Assembly: GCA_016844285.1 (NCBI GenBank)
Contig: JAENIS010000047.1
Span: 1-11,126, forward strand
Length of the DNA stretch: 11,126 nucleotides
Origin: Dehalococcoidales bacterium
Lineage (GTDB): Bacteria > Chloroflexota > Dehalococcoidia > Dehalococcoidales > UBA2162
Reading direction: 5' to 3'
Both the position numbers and the translations under genes were made by a program. The notes under the pieces were generated by a model. The model worked only from the letters and a program-made list of their open reading frames with translations. It was not told where the DNA came from and made no database searches. This document shows, one piece after another, positions 1 to 5,725 of the stretch; the first letter of the stretch is position 1, and each line of letters starts with the position of its first letter.

Positions 1-270
1 CGCTGTCCGGTCAGGGGCCGGGAGGTGCTGGTAGTGGAGGATATCGTCGATACCGGACTCACCGTTGCCTTCCTGCTCGACTATCTGCGCCGGAAAAAGC
101 CGGCCTCGTTGAAGCTCTGTGCCCTAACTGATAAGCCTTCACGGCGTCAGGTACCGGTTAGTATTGACTATCCAGGTTTTACCGTGCCGGATAAATTTCT
201 GGTAGGCTACGGTTTAGACTGCGACGAGAAGTTCCGCAACCTGCCCGATATTTGTGTTTTAGAGGATTAG
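1..270 (+). CDS. hpt: Hypoxanthine phosphoribosyltransferase, 3' part (start lies outside window)
   Basis: This is the C-terminal 89 residues of a type I phosphoribosyltransferase; the frame is open from base 1, so the gene begins upstream. The PRPP-binding loop is visible as [13 protein letters not shown] near the beginning, with the two acidic residues ED typical of the family, and the end carries the purine-binding segment [21 protein letters not shown] that is characteristic of hypoxanthine/guanine phosphoribosyltransferases. The enzyme converts hypoxanthine (and usually guanine) plus PRPP to the nucleotide in the cytoplasm. Adenine deaminase follows 35 bases downstream on the same strand, so adenine could be turned into hypoxanthine and salvaged here. 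A GTG at 25 is internal, not the start. Family call is firm; substrate preference between hypoxanthine and guanine cannot be read from the fragment. Confidence 0.9.
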   Translation, partial: RCPVRGREVLVVEDIVDTGLTVAFLLDYLRRKKPASLKLCALTDKPSRRQVPVSIDYPGFTVPDKFLVGYGLDCDEKFRNLPDICVLED

Positions 271-305
271 GGTCGCAGGAGAAGGGGGACAGGAGGGGGT
301 GTAGT

Positions 306-2009
306 TTGACCGACCGCTTCTTAATCTCAGTCGCTAAAGGAGAGCTTCCCGCCGACCTTATTCTGGCTAATGCCCGGATTGTCAATGTCTTCACCGGCGA
401 GATTGAGCCGGGTAATGTCGCTATCTATGACCACCGCATTGCCGGTGTCGGTGATTACCAGCAAGCCAAAGAGGTAGTAGACTTAGGCGGCCGCTATCTG
501 GCTCCGGGCTTCATTGACGGCCATACCCATCTGGAAAGCTCCAGGCTCGATATCAGCCAGTACGCGGCGGCGATTGTGCCGCGAGGCACACTGGCGGTAG
601 TTACCGACCTCCATGAAATCGCCAATGTATGCGGGCTGGATGGGATGAGGTATGTGATGAGATGTGCCCGCCGTCTACCGTTTGACCTTTTCTTGATGGC
701 GCCCTCCTGCGTGCCGGCAACCCACCTGGAAAGCGCCGGGGCCAGACTTGACGCTCCGGCTCTCCGTCAAGTTCTCCGTTGGAAAGGATGCCTCGGACTG
801 GGGGAAATGATGAATTTCCCCGGTGTGCTCAGCGGTGATGAGAGTGTGCTGGACAAGATTAACCTCGCCCGGGGAAAAGTAGTGGACGGCCATGCCCCGG
901 GTGTTAGCGGAAAAAACCTCAGCGCCTATATTGCTGCCGGAATCTCCTCCGACCATGAGTCTATCTCTCTGGATGAGGCCAGAGAAAAACTGAGGCAGGG
1001 CATGTTTATCATGATACGGGAAGGCTCGTCAGAGAAGAACCTGGATGCCCTGCTGCCTCTGGTTACGGACAAGACGTATAAGCGATGTATGCTTGTCGTC
1101 GATGACCGCAGTTGTGTTGACCTGCTCGGCGACGGTGATATTGATGCCGTGGTACGAAAGGCAATCCGTCGTGGCCTTGACCCGGTGCGGGCCATCCAGA
1201 TGGCGACGCTCAATACCGCCGAGTATTTCAGGCTGGAGAAGACGGGCGCCATTGCTCCCGGCTACCAGGCCAACCTGATTGTTATCGGTGACTTACCCCG
1301 CCTGCACATTGACATGGTCTATTACCGCGGCCGCCTGGTCGCCAGTGAAGGTAAGCCTCTTTTCCCGGTTTACCAACCCCAGCACCACCAATTGACTAAC
1401 ACCGTAAATATCAAGTCTTTCAATGTCGACGCACTACGGCTACGGGTCTCTGCCGAGACAGTACCGGTGATTGAAATTGTGCCGGGTCAGATAGTTACCC
1501 GGAAGAGGCTGGAGAAAGTTACCCTTGTCGATGGGATGGCGATGCCTGACATCAGCCGGGATATTCTCAAACTGGTGGTCGTCGAGAGGCATAAAGCCAC
1601 CGGCAATATTGGCCTGGGGTTAGTGAGCGGGTTCAATCTGAAGGCAGGGGCTTTGGCCTCATCCATTGCCCATGACTCGCATAATATTGTCGCTGTCGGT
1701 ACTAATGACGAGGATATTTTCCTGGCCGTTAAGGAGATTGAGCGTCTTCATGGCGGTCTCGTCGCCACCAGCGGCGGCAGAGTGCTCGCCAGTCTCGCCC
1801 TGCCTATTGCCGGACTTTTGTCCGACCAGCCGCTAGAGCTGGTGGCCGAAAAGATAAATAAGCTGGACCAGGTGGCGACCCACCTGGGCACCAAGCTCCC
1901 CTCCCCCTTCTCCACCCTCTCCTTTGTGGCGCTACCGGTCATTCCCGAGCTTCGCTTAACTGACCTCGGTCTGGTTGATGTCGGCCAATTTAGACTGGTA
2001 AAGTATTGA
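306..2009 (+). CDS. ade: Adenine deaminase
   Basis: A 567-residue amidohydrolase of the adenine deaminase (Ade, EC 3.5.4.2) family, of normal length, which deaminates adenine to hypoxanthine. The metal-binding motif GFIDGHTHLESS puts HxH at residues 73 and 75; further family signatures are VVTDLHE (His103), GLGEMMN (Glu167), DGHAPG (His196), SDHES (His217) and VVDDR (Asp266/267). The C-terminal adenine deaminase domain is intact, with its HDSHN motif at 456-460 and the GTND segment after it. I chose the TTG at 306 because AGGAGG lies at 291-296, nine bases upstream, and because the family N-terminus starts near here; an in-frame TTG at 252 overlaps hpt and has no such site. The residue after VVDDR is Ser where many family members have His, a small variation. 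It probably shares a transcript with hpt. Confidence 0.93.
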   Translation: MTDRFLISVAKGELPADLILANARIVNVFTGEIEPGNVAIYDHRIAGVGDYQQAKEVVDLGGRYLAPGFIDGHTHLESSRLDISQYAAAIVPRGTLAVVTDLHEIANVCGLDGMRYVMRCARRLPFDLFLMAPSCVPATHLESAGARLDAPALRQVLRWKGCLGLGEMMNFPGVLSGDESVLDKINLARGKVVDGHAPGVSGKNLSAYIAAGISSDHESISLDEAREKLRQGMFIMIREGSSEKNLDALLPLVTDKTYKRCMLVVDDRSCVDLLGDGDIDAVVRKAIRRGLDPVRAIQMATLNTAEYFRLEKTGAIAPGYQANLIVIGDLPRLHIDMVYYRGRLVASEGKPLFPVYQPQHHQLTNTVNIKSFNVDALRLRVSAETVPVIEIVPGQIVTRKRLEKVTLVDGMAMPDISRDILKLVVVERHKATGNIGLGLVSGFNLKAGALASSIAHDSHNIVAVGTNDEDIFLAVKEIERLHGGLVATSGGRVLASLALPIAGLLSDQPLELVAEKINKLDQVATHLGTKLPSPFSTLSFVALPVIPELRLTDLGLVDVGQFRLVKY

Positions 2010-2033
2010 AGTTACCTAGAAAATAGGCCAGAC

Positions 2034-2150
2034 TGTCATTGTGAGGAGTCCCAATTGCATCGGGACGACGTGGCAATCTGGGAGGTGGTTACAATTCCCC
2101 ACCCGGATTGCTTCGCCTTCCGCCTACGGCGGAATGGTCTCGCAATGACA
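2034..2150. repeat. MITE-like palindromic repeat, copy A
   Basis: A 117-base element bounded by TGTCATTGTGAG at the left and CTCGCAATGACA at the right, which are inverted copies of each other with one mismatch. Read on the minus strand, its inside closely matches the core at 8552-8648: the same GCGAGACCAT, a GCCG-rich small hairpin, GCGAAGCAATC, then ATTGCCACGTCG. It is therefore the same family in the opposite orientation. An 8-base inverted pair, GAAAATAG at 2019-2026 and CTATTTTC at 2158-2165, flanks it, which may be chance. It contains no credible gene. Confidence 0.8.
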
Positions 2151-2217
2151 CATACCTCTATTTTCATCATTCGTTAGTGCGCTACAGGCGCATGGTTAAT
2201 TGCTTAGAAACTCCTCA

Positions 2218-2360
2218 CCCTGTATCCCTTTCCCTTTGTCAAGGGCAAAGAGTTGAAAATCCCTCTCAATCCCTCCCGTGTCAAGCATGGGACAGGCTCT
2301 TTGCGAAAGGGGGAGTTGTCTCTTCTCACTTTGTTAAAGGGAGACCGAGAGGGATTTGAA
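2218..2360. repeat. Low-complexity intergenic repeat block with inverted arms
   Basis: This pyrimidine-rich, then purine-rich stretch holds no gene. CCCTGTATCCC at 2218-2228 recurs exactly at 10591-10601. An inverted pair, roughly TTGAAAATCCCTCTC at 2253-2267 and GAGAGGGATTTGAA at 2347-2360, encloses the segment, with smaller complementary stretches inside such as CCCTTTGTC/AAGGGCAAAG. The organisation resembles dispersed intergenic repeats rather than regulatory or coding DNA. The exact boundaries are my estimate. Confidence 0.5.
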
Positions 2361-2363
2361 CGA

Positions 2364-2397
2364 GAGTTTAAGAGGGGCGTTAGCCCCTCTTAAACTC
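2364..2397. repeat. Perfect 15-bp stem hairpin
   Basis: GAGTTTAAGAGGGGC at 2364-2378 is followed by loop GTTA and its perfect complement at 2383-2397. The AAGAGGGGC/GCCCCTCTT part recurs as a hairpin at 10633-10653, so this looks like a dispersed repeat unit. No T-run follows on either strand, so it is not a typical intrinsic terminator, though it could protect or end transcripts from ade (+) or the SDR operon (-). Confidence 0.75.
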
Positions 2398-2410
2398 CTA
2401 CTATTCAATG

Positions 2411-2475
2411 GAGAGTTAGAGAGAGGCAAAGCCTCTCTCTAAAATCTCTCCCCCTCTCCTGAAAGGAGAGGGGGA
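2411..2475. repeat. Two tandem GC/AG-rich hairpins
   Basis: The first hairpin pairs TTAGAGAGAGGC (2416-2427) with GCCTCTCTCTAA (2431-2442) around loop AAA; outer GAGA/TCTC bases extend it. The second pairs TCCCCCTCTCCT (2449-2460) with AGGAGAGGGGGA (2464-2475) around loop GAA. They lie between convergent transcripts (ade on +, SDR operon on -), where bidirectional transcription stops are useful, but neither has a following T-run. I read them as dispersed palindromic repeats with a possible secondary role. Confidence 0.65.
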
Positions 2476-2520
2476 TTAAGGGGGTGAGGTTATTAAACAA
2501 CCTCTAAAAGTATTAGTTGC

Positions 2521-3447
2521 CTATGTCCTCGGCTGCGGGGGTGCCGGGTTAGGCAATGGCGTACCGCGAACGGGGCCACTGGCCAGTGTAGCGGGCATGA
2601 TGCGGTCCAGCTCATCCATTGTCCAGAAGCCTTCCTTATCGATGGACTTCCACTCTACAGGCTGGGAGAAGATAGCGACATGTCCCCCCCTGACGGCAAA
2701 ATCATAGCCATTGATACCGGCGGCAGCGTCCGTACACAGCCAGGCAACGAAGGGACCGACATACTCCGGCTCAGGCAGCCGGCGGGCAGCAACCTGCTCC
2801 GCGGTGAGCTCACCACGGGCAACTCTTCTCTGCCATGCCACTACCATTTCCGGAGATTGGTTCATCCTGGTGCCAGCACCAGGCCGGATGGCATTACAGG
2901 TAACGCCGTATCGGCCCAAATCACGGGCGACTGTTCTGGTAAAGCCAGCAATCCCTTCCTTAGCCGCGGCGTAATTGGCCTGCCCGGCGTTGCCCAAACC
3001 GGAGGTGGAGGACATATTAATAATGCGCCCGCTGCCCTGCTGCCTCATCAGGATGGACGCCGGCTTGGTGCAATTGAAATGGCCGTAGAGATGAACCTTA
3101 ATGACATCATCCCACTCCTCTGGCGACATGTTGAATATCATCTTGTCCCGGACGACACCGGCATTATTCACTAGAATGTCCACCCGGCCAAAGTTGTCTA
3201 CCGCCGCCTGTACCAGTTTCTCTCCCGTCTCAAGTATAGAGACGTCACCAAATAATGGTATTGCCTGGCTACCCATCTTCACAATCTCTTTGGCCGTACT
3301 CGCGGCATCACCGCCGGCGGTGCCCGGCTTGCGGCTATTGGTTATCACCCTTGCCCCCTCCCCGGCCAGAGACAAAGCAATACCCCGGCCAACGCCCTGC
3401 CCCGAGCCAGTCACTATCGCCACTTTACCCTTTAATCTGTCTCCCAT
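2521..3447 (-). CDS. Short-chain dehydrogenase/reductase, 3-hydroxyacyl-CoA dehydrogenase type
   Basis: A 308-residue classical SDR. The Rossmann NAD(P) motif TGSGQGVGRG is at 13-22, NNAG at 94-97, the catalytic serine at 146 (INMSS), and YxxxK at Tyr159/Lys163. The helix position that usually carries Asn reads VHL (His119), as in the SDR domain of peroxisomal-type multifunctional enzyme 2 relatives. After about residue 255 a tail of about 50 residues, ending in a proline-rich stretch, extends past the SDR fold. ATG at 3447 is preceded on its strand by TAGGAGG. It is the last gene of a minus-strand operon behind two hot-dog hydratase subunits, which fits oxidation of an (R)-3-hydroxyacyl-CoA to the 3-ketoacyl-CoA, or the reverse. 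Substrate and cofactor are not determinable; the family call is firm. Confidence 0.85.
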   Translation of the reverse strand: MGDRLKGKVAIVTGSGQGVGRGIALSLAGEGARVITNSRKPGTAGGDAASTAKEIVKMGSQAIPLFGDVSILETGEKLVQAAVDNFGRVDILVNNAGVVRDKMIFNMSPEEWDDVIKVHLYGHFNCTKPASILMRQQGSGRIINMSSTSGLGNAGQANYAAAKEGIAGFTRTVARDLGRYGVTCNAIRPGAGTRMNQSPEMVVAWQRRVARGELTAEQVAARRLPEPEYVGPFVAWLCTDAAAGINGYDFAVRGGHVAIFSQPVEWKSIDKEGFWTMDELDRIMPATLASGPVRGTPLPNPAPPQPRT

Positions 3448-3508
3448 TTTTAACCTCCTAATCTATTTTTTTGGCAAAATTATCGCCCATCAAACTTATG
3501 CCGACTTT

Positions 3509-3994
3509 TTAACCCGCATCCGCTATTCTTCTGCTTTGGGATGGCAGGATGACGGTAGCCTTACCCGGCGTTGTCGTCTCGCCTTTCCCGTTCTCAAGCC
3601 GAATATCACACTCAACACAGTGCTCTCCATCCTGAATATACTTCTTGGTGACCTTACCTTTACACCACCAGCTTTCGCCTTCCTGAGACTGGCCGGTTGT
3701 TTTCATCGTCCGTGGCCAATCCATCGCCCGGTACGAGCAGGAGAACTTCTTTAGAGTGCCTTCACTGCCCATCCAATCCGTCACCAGCTGCACCAACCAC
3801 TGGCGCTTCAGGGCACCGTGGACGATTGGCCTCTCCACCCCCTGTAGAGCGGCGAAGGAGCTATCATAGTGGAGGGGATTGAAATCTCCCGAGGCGCCGG
3901 CCCACTTGACCAGCATCCGAGTTGTTGCCACCTTCAGCAAAGGGGTTAGCTCAGCACCAACTTCGACATCTTCCCAGTATAGTTGCTCCGCCAT
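3509..3994 (-). CDS. MaoC-like hot-dog hydratase/dehydratase, catalytic subunit
   Basis: A 161-residue single hot-dog protein. WAGASGDFNPLHYD at 31-44 is the (R)-specific enoyl hydratase (hydratase 2) motif, with the catalytic pair Asp37 and His42; this motif is what marks MaoC/PhaJ/HadB-type enzymes that hydrate trans-2-enoyl-CoA to (R)-3-hydroxyacyl-CoA or the reverse. ATG at 3994 has AAGGAGG seven to eight bases upstream on the minus strand. It lies 26 bases after the FAS1-like subunit gene and 61 before the SDR gene. By analogy with HadA/HadB of mycobacteria, I infer it forms a heterodimer with the upstream subunit and supplies the active site. The acyl substrate is unknown. Confidence 0.83.
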   Translation of the reverse strand: MAEQLYWEDVEVGAELTPLLKVATTRMLVKWAGASGDFNPLHYDSSFAALQGVERPIVHGALKRQWLVQLVTDWMGSEGTLKKFSCSYRAMDWPRTMKTTGQSQEGESWWCKGKVTKKYIQDGEHCVECDIRLENGKGETTTPGKATVILPSQSRRIADAG

Positions 3995-4020
3995 TTGCTT
4001 CCTCCTTAAATATCCGTAGG

Positions 4021-4503
4021 CTAGCGATGTATGCTGGTCGCCTGGGCTCGGGCAACCAGGTCACCATGCTGGTTGACGTAGGTCACCTCGGTAATGACGA
4101 AAGCCAGCTTACTGGCACTACCTTCCCGCTCCCTGATATCCTTTATTACTGAGGTCACCATCAGGGTATCTCCCGCCCGGACTGGCAGAAAGAACTCGTA
4201 TTCGATGCCACCATCAAGGGTACGGTCATAACCGGCCTTGGCCAGCGTCGTCCTCGGGTCCATGTCTCCGGCCAACACGAGTGGAAACGTCTGGCCGCTC
4301 TCCCATTTCGTCGGCCAGCCGAAGAAGCCGGGCGGGGCGATGATTGAGCCATGCCTTGACTTCCGGGCATACTCTTCGTCCCAGTAGCAGGGATTACGGT
4401 CATCCACGGCATCGGCAAACTTCTTAATTGCTCCCTTCTCTACCTCGAAAACGCGGATGCTCCTCATCTTACCGATGGCCTCTTTAACCTCTGGTGGTAA
4501 CAT
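4021..4503 (-). CDS. FAS1-like MaoC_N hot-dog subunit, probably non-catalytic
   Basis: A 160-residue hot-dog protein resembling the N-terminal (FAS1-like dehydratase) half of double-hot-dog hydratases and mycobacterial HadA. The region matching the hydratase motif reads FADAVDDRNPCYWDEEYA (29-46): the Asp-Asn-Pro frame is kept, but the catalytic His is replaced by Tyr40, so the subunit probably binds acyl chain or stabilises its partner rather than performing catalysis. PPGFFGWPTKW (57-67) and the C-terminal YEFFLPVRAGDTL and VTEVTYVNQHGDLVARA-like segments are standard for the family. ATG at 4503 has GAGGAGG upstream. It sits between the tautomerase-like gene and the catalytic MaoC subunit in one operon. 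The non-catalytic role is inferred from motif comparison. Confidence 0.8.
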   Translation of the reverse strand: MLPPEVKEAIGKMRSIRVFEVEKGAIKKFADAVDDRNPCYWDEEYARKSRHGSIIAPPGFFGWPTKWESGQTFPLVLAGDMDPRTTLAKAGYDRTLDGGIEYEFFLPVRAGDTLMVTSVIKDIREREGSASKLAFVITEVTYVNQHGDLVARAQATSIHR

Positions 4504-4561
4504 GCTACACCTCCTCTCCCAGCGGATAGGGTTTTACCTTGTTTACCCGGCACCGGCAATC

Positions 4562-4747
4562 TTAGCGGTCAGCCGATAGTTTGCCAGCCTGGGCAAAGTT
4601 CTCTCTCTTCATCTCCTGGATGATAACCTCCACCTGTTCCGCACTTACCTTAAAGTTCTTCATCACGGCTTCAGTTATATCCTTGGCCAGCCCCCTCTTC
4701 TGCTCAATTGTCCTGCCCTCAACGGCAAGTATCGTCACTATTGGCAT
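4562..4747 (-). CDS. 4-oxalocrotonate tautomerase-family small protein
   Basis: A 61-residue protein beginning MPIVTILAVEGRT. Removal of Met would expose Pro1, the catalytic base of the tautomerase superfamily, and Arg11 of the GRT motif is present; family members are about 60-75 residues and assemble as hexamers. The reading frame stays open upstream to 4816, but ATG at 4747 is chosen because AAGGAGGTGAT, a near-perfect Shine-Dalgarno sequence, ends three bases before it and because it gives the required Pro1. It is the first gene of the operon containing the two hot-dog subunits and the SDR, 58 bases upstream of the FAS1-like gene. A keto-enol or double-bond isomerisation step on the same pathway is plausible, but the substrate is unknown. 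Confidence 0.83.
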   Translation of the reverse strand: MPIVTILAVEGRTIEQKRGLAKDITEAVMKNFKVSAEQVEVIIQEMKRENFAQAGKLSADR

Positions 4748-4775
4748 AATCACCTCCTTGAGAAATTTTAGGTCA

Positions 4776-4804
4776 AGCTTAACACTCCCCACTTCATAAG
4801 TCAA
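4776..4804 (-). promoter_or_regulatory. Possible promoter of tautomerase/MaoC/SDR operon
   Basis: On the minus strand TTGACT (4799-4804) is followed after 17 bases by TAAGCT (4776-4781), about 30 bases before the tautomerase start. The -35 box is good and the -10 box is poor, so this is a weak assignment; a start further upstream inside the neighbouring repeat is possible. Confidence 0.3.
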
Positions 4805-4849
4805 ACGAGAAATCATCAGATTATTTAAGTTCCGCTTGCATCGGTTCCG

Positions 4850-4999
4850 TTTGCTTTTGGTTGGTATGATGACAATAATCAGTATGAAGTGTCATTGCGA
4901 GGGCACGTTAGTGCCCGTGGCAATCTCAAGGATGCATCGTAGAGATTGCTTCGCTTCCCCTTCGCTCGCAATGACAGCAGAATCAACCAAAAATGCAAA
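4850..4999. repeat. MITE-like palindromic repeat, copy B
   Basis: A 150-base element. Its inner core (4890-4976) begins TGTCATTGCGAG and ends CTCGCAATGACA, and outside this a second inverted pair is visible: TTTGCTTTTGGTT at 4850-4862 against AACCAAAAATGCAAA at 4985-4999. The 54 bases from 4848 to 4901 match those from 8510 to 8563 with two differences, so left flank plus core start is a shared unit with copy C. Inside the core the order is GTGGCAATC then GATTGCTTCGC, opposite to copy C. It ends only nine bases before the -35 box of the pyr promoter. Confidence 0.8.
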
Positions 5000-5007
5000 T
5001 AGAACCC

Positions 5008-5036
5008 TTGCATCTATCCCATTAAAGTGGTATAGT
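5008..5036 (+). promoter_or_regulatory. Sigma70-type promoter of the pyr operon
   Basis: TTGCAT (5008-5013) and TATAGT (5031-5036) are separated by exactly 17 bases, giving a predicted start of transcription near 5043. That would place the PyrR-binding hairpin about 15 bases into the transcript and the terminator at its end, which is the expected arrangement. The promoter is directly downstream of repeat copy B. Confidence 0.72.
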
Positions 5037-5057
5037 AATAGAAATCGAAGGCCCGAA

Positions 5058-5088
5058 CCTTTAAGTTAGTCCAGAGAGGCTAGCAAGG
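5058..5088 (+). promoter_or_regulatory. PyrR-binding anti-antiterminator hairpin in pyr leader
   Basis: The leader contains AGTCCAGAGAGGCT at 5068-5081, which matches the PyrR binding-loop consensus ARUCCNGNGAGGYU known from Bacillus. It folds as expected: CCTT (5058-5061) with AAGG (5085-5088), a one-sided TAA bulge, GTT with AGC, then AGTCC with GGCT below the purine loop. PyrR with bound UMP or UTP should stabilise it. GGCTAGCAAG at 5078-5087 is repeated exactly at 5128-5137 in the terminator, so when PyrR is absent the upstream copy can instead pair through AGCAAG with CTTGCT (5120-5125) as an antiterminator. Confidence 0.87.
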
Positions 5089-5111
5089 AAGAGATGACCG
5101 TACCGGACACC

Positions 5112-5148
5112 AAAAACCTCTTGCTTGGGCTAGCAAGAGGTTTTTTTT
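5112..5148 (+). terminator. Intrinsic terminator (pyr attenuator) that also holds the pyrR ribosome binding site
   Basis: AAAAACCTCTTGCT (5112-5125) pairs perfectly over 14 bases with AGCAAGAGGTTTTT (5132-5145) around a six-base loop, followed by the rest of an eight-T run ending at 5148. The next base is the A of the pyrR ATG. The only Shine-Dalgarno-like sequence for that ATG, AAGAGG at 5135-5140, is in the 3' arm of the stem at eight-base spacing. The hairpin can therefore both end transcription and hide the ribosome binding site. Confidence 0.88.
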
Positions 5149-5724
5149 ATGACCGAAAGAGTCATCATGAACGCCGAGGATATCAGACGGAGTCTGGCTC
5201 GCATTGCTCATGAAATCCTGGAGCGGAATCAGAGCACCGAGCACCTGGTCTTCGTTGGTATGCGCACCCGTGGTGTCCCGCTGGCCAGGCGACTGGCCGC
5301 CAACCTGGAAATCTTTGAGGGCTTAAAAATACCGGTGGGCGCCCTGGACATCAGCCTTTACCGTGACGACTTATCTTCGCTAAATCCCCAACCAACCACC
5401 CCACGCACGGACATCCCGGTCGATATTAGCGATAAGTCGGTCGTGGTCGTCGATGATGTTCTCTATACCGGCCGCAGCATCCGGGCAGCGATGGATGCCC
5501 TCATCGACCTGGGGCGACCCCGCTCCATTCAATTAGCTGTGCTGGTCGACCGCGGTCATCGCGAGCTACCCATCCGGGCAGACTATGTCGGCAAGAATAT
5601 ACCAACCTCGCGAGACGAAGAGATACAGGTGCAACTGGTTGAGACGGACGGTATCGATGGAGTGGTGATTAACCGTAATAACCAAACGGCACCTAGCCTG
5701 GCGACAAACAATAAGGTGAGCTAA
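5149..5724 (+). CDS. pyrR: Bifunctional pyr operon attenuator/uracil phosphoribosyltransferase
   Basis: A 191-residue PyrR. The PRPP loop [13 protein letters not shown] is at 98-110, and [13 protein letters not shown] (38-50), LDISLYRDD (66-74) and [22 protein letters not shown] (133-154) are family signatures; the Arg/His-rich last segment belongs to the RNA- and uracil-binding surface in Bacillus PyrR. It should bind the leader hairpin at 5058-5088 when UMP/UTP is high and reduce pyr expression; many homologues also make UMP from uracil and PRPP. Start 5149 is supported because homologues begin with a short strand just before the helix at residue 8 onward; ATG 5167 is an alternative. The last 20 residues, Asn/Thr-rich, extend past the usual end. 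pyrB begins one base after its stop. Confidence 0.93.
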   Translation: MTERVIMNAEDIRRSLARIAHEILERNQSTEHLVFVGMRTRGVPLARRLAANLEIFEGLKIPVGALDISLYRDDLSSLNPQPTTPRTDIPVDISDKSVVVVDDVLYTGRSIRAAMDALIDLGRPRSIQLAVLVDRGHRELPIRADYVGKNIPTSRDEEIQVQLVETDGIDGVVINRNNQTAPSLATNNKVS

Positions 5725-5725
5725 G

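Noticed and set aside
252..305. Upstream TTG start for adenine deaminase overlapping hpt
   Set aside because: No ribosome binding site, and the added residues do not look like the family; TTG 306 has AGGAGG at good spacing.
2108..2359. Open frame of 83 codons on the plus strand
   Set aside because: It lies wholly in repeat copy A and the following palindromic block, has no ribosome site and a composition explained by the repeats.
2364..2475. Hairpins considered as intrinsic terminators of ade or the SDR operon
   Set aside because: No T-run follows on either strand and the hairpin units recur elsewhere, so they are listed as repeats.
2010..2520. Search of the long non-coding stretch for tRNA or other structured RNA genes
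   Set aside because: No cloverleaf or known RNA motif was seen; the folding comes from the repeats.
2680..3174. 164-codon plus-strand frame opposite the SDR gene
   Set aside because: Shadow of the SDR gene; no motif or ribosome site.
3101..3754. 217-codon plus-strand frame
   Set aside because: It is antisense to the SDR and MaoC genes, which have clear motifs and ribosome sites; the frame has no recognisable domain.
4836..5069. 77-codon frame across repeat copy B and the pyr promoter
   Set aside because: Repeat-derived, begins inside the element and runs over the promoter; no family features.
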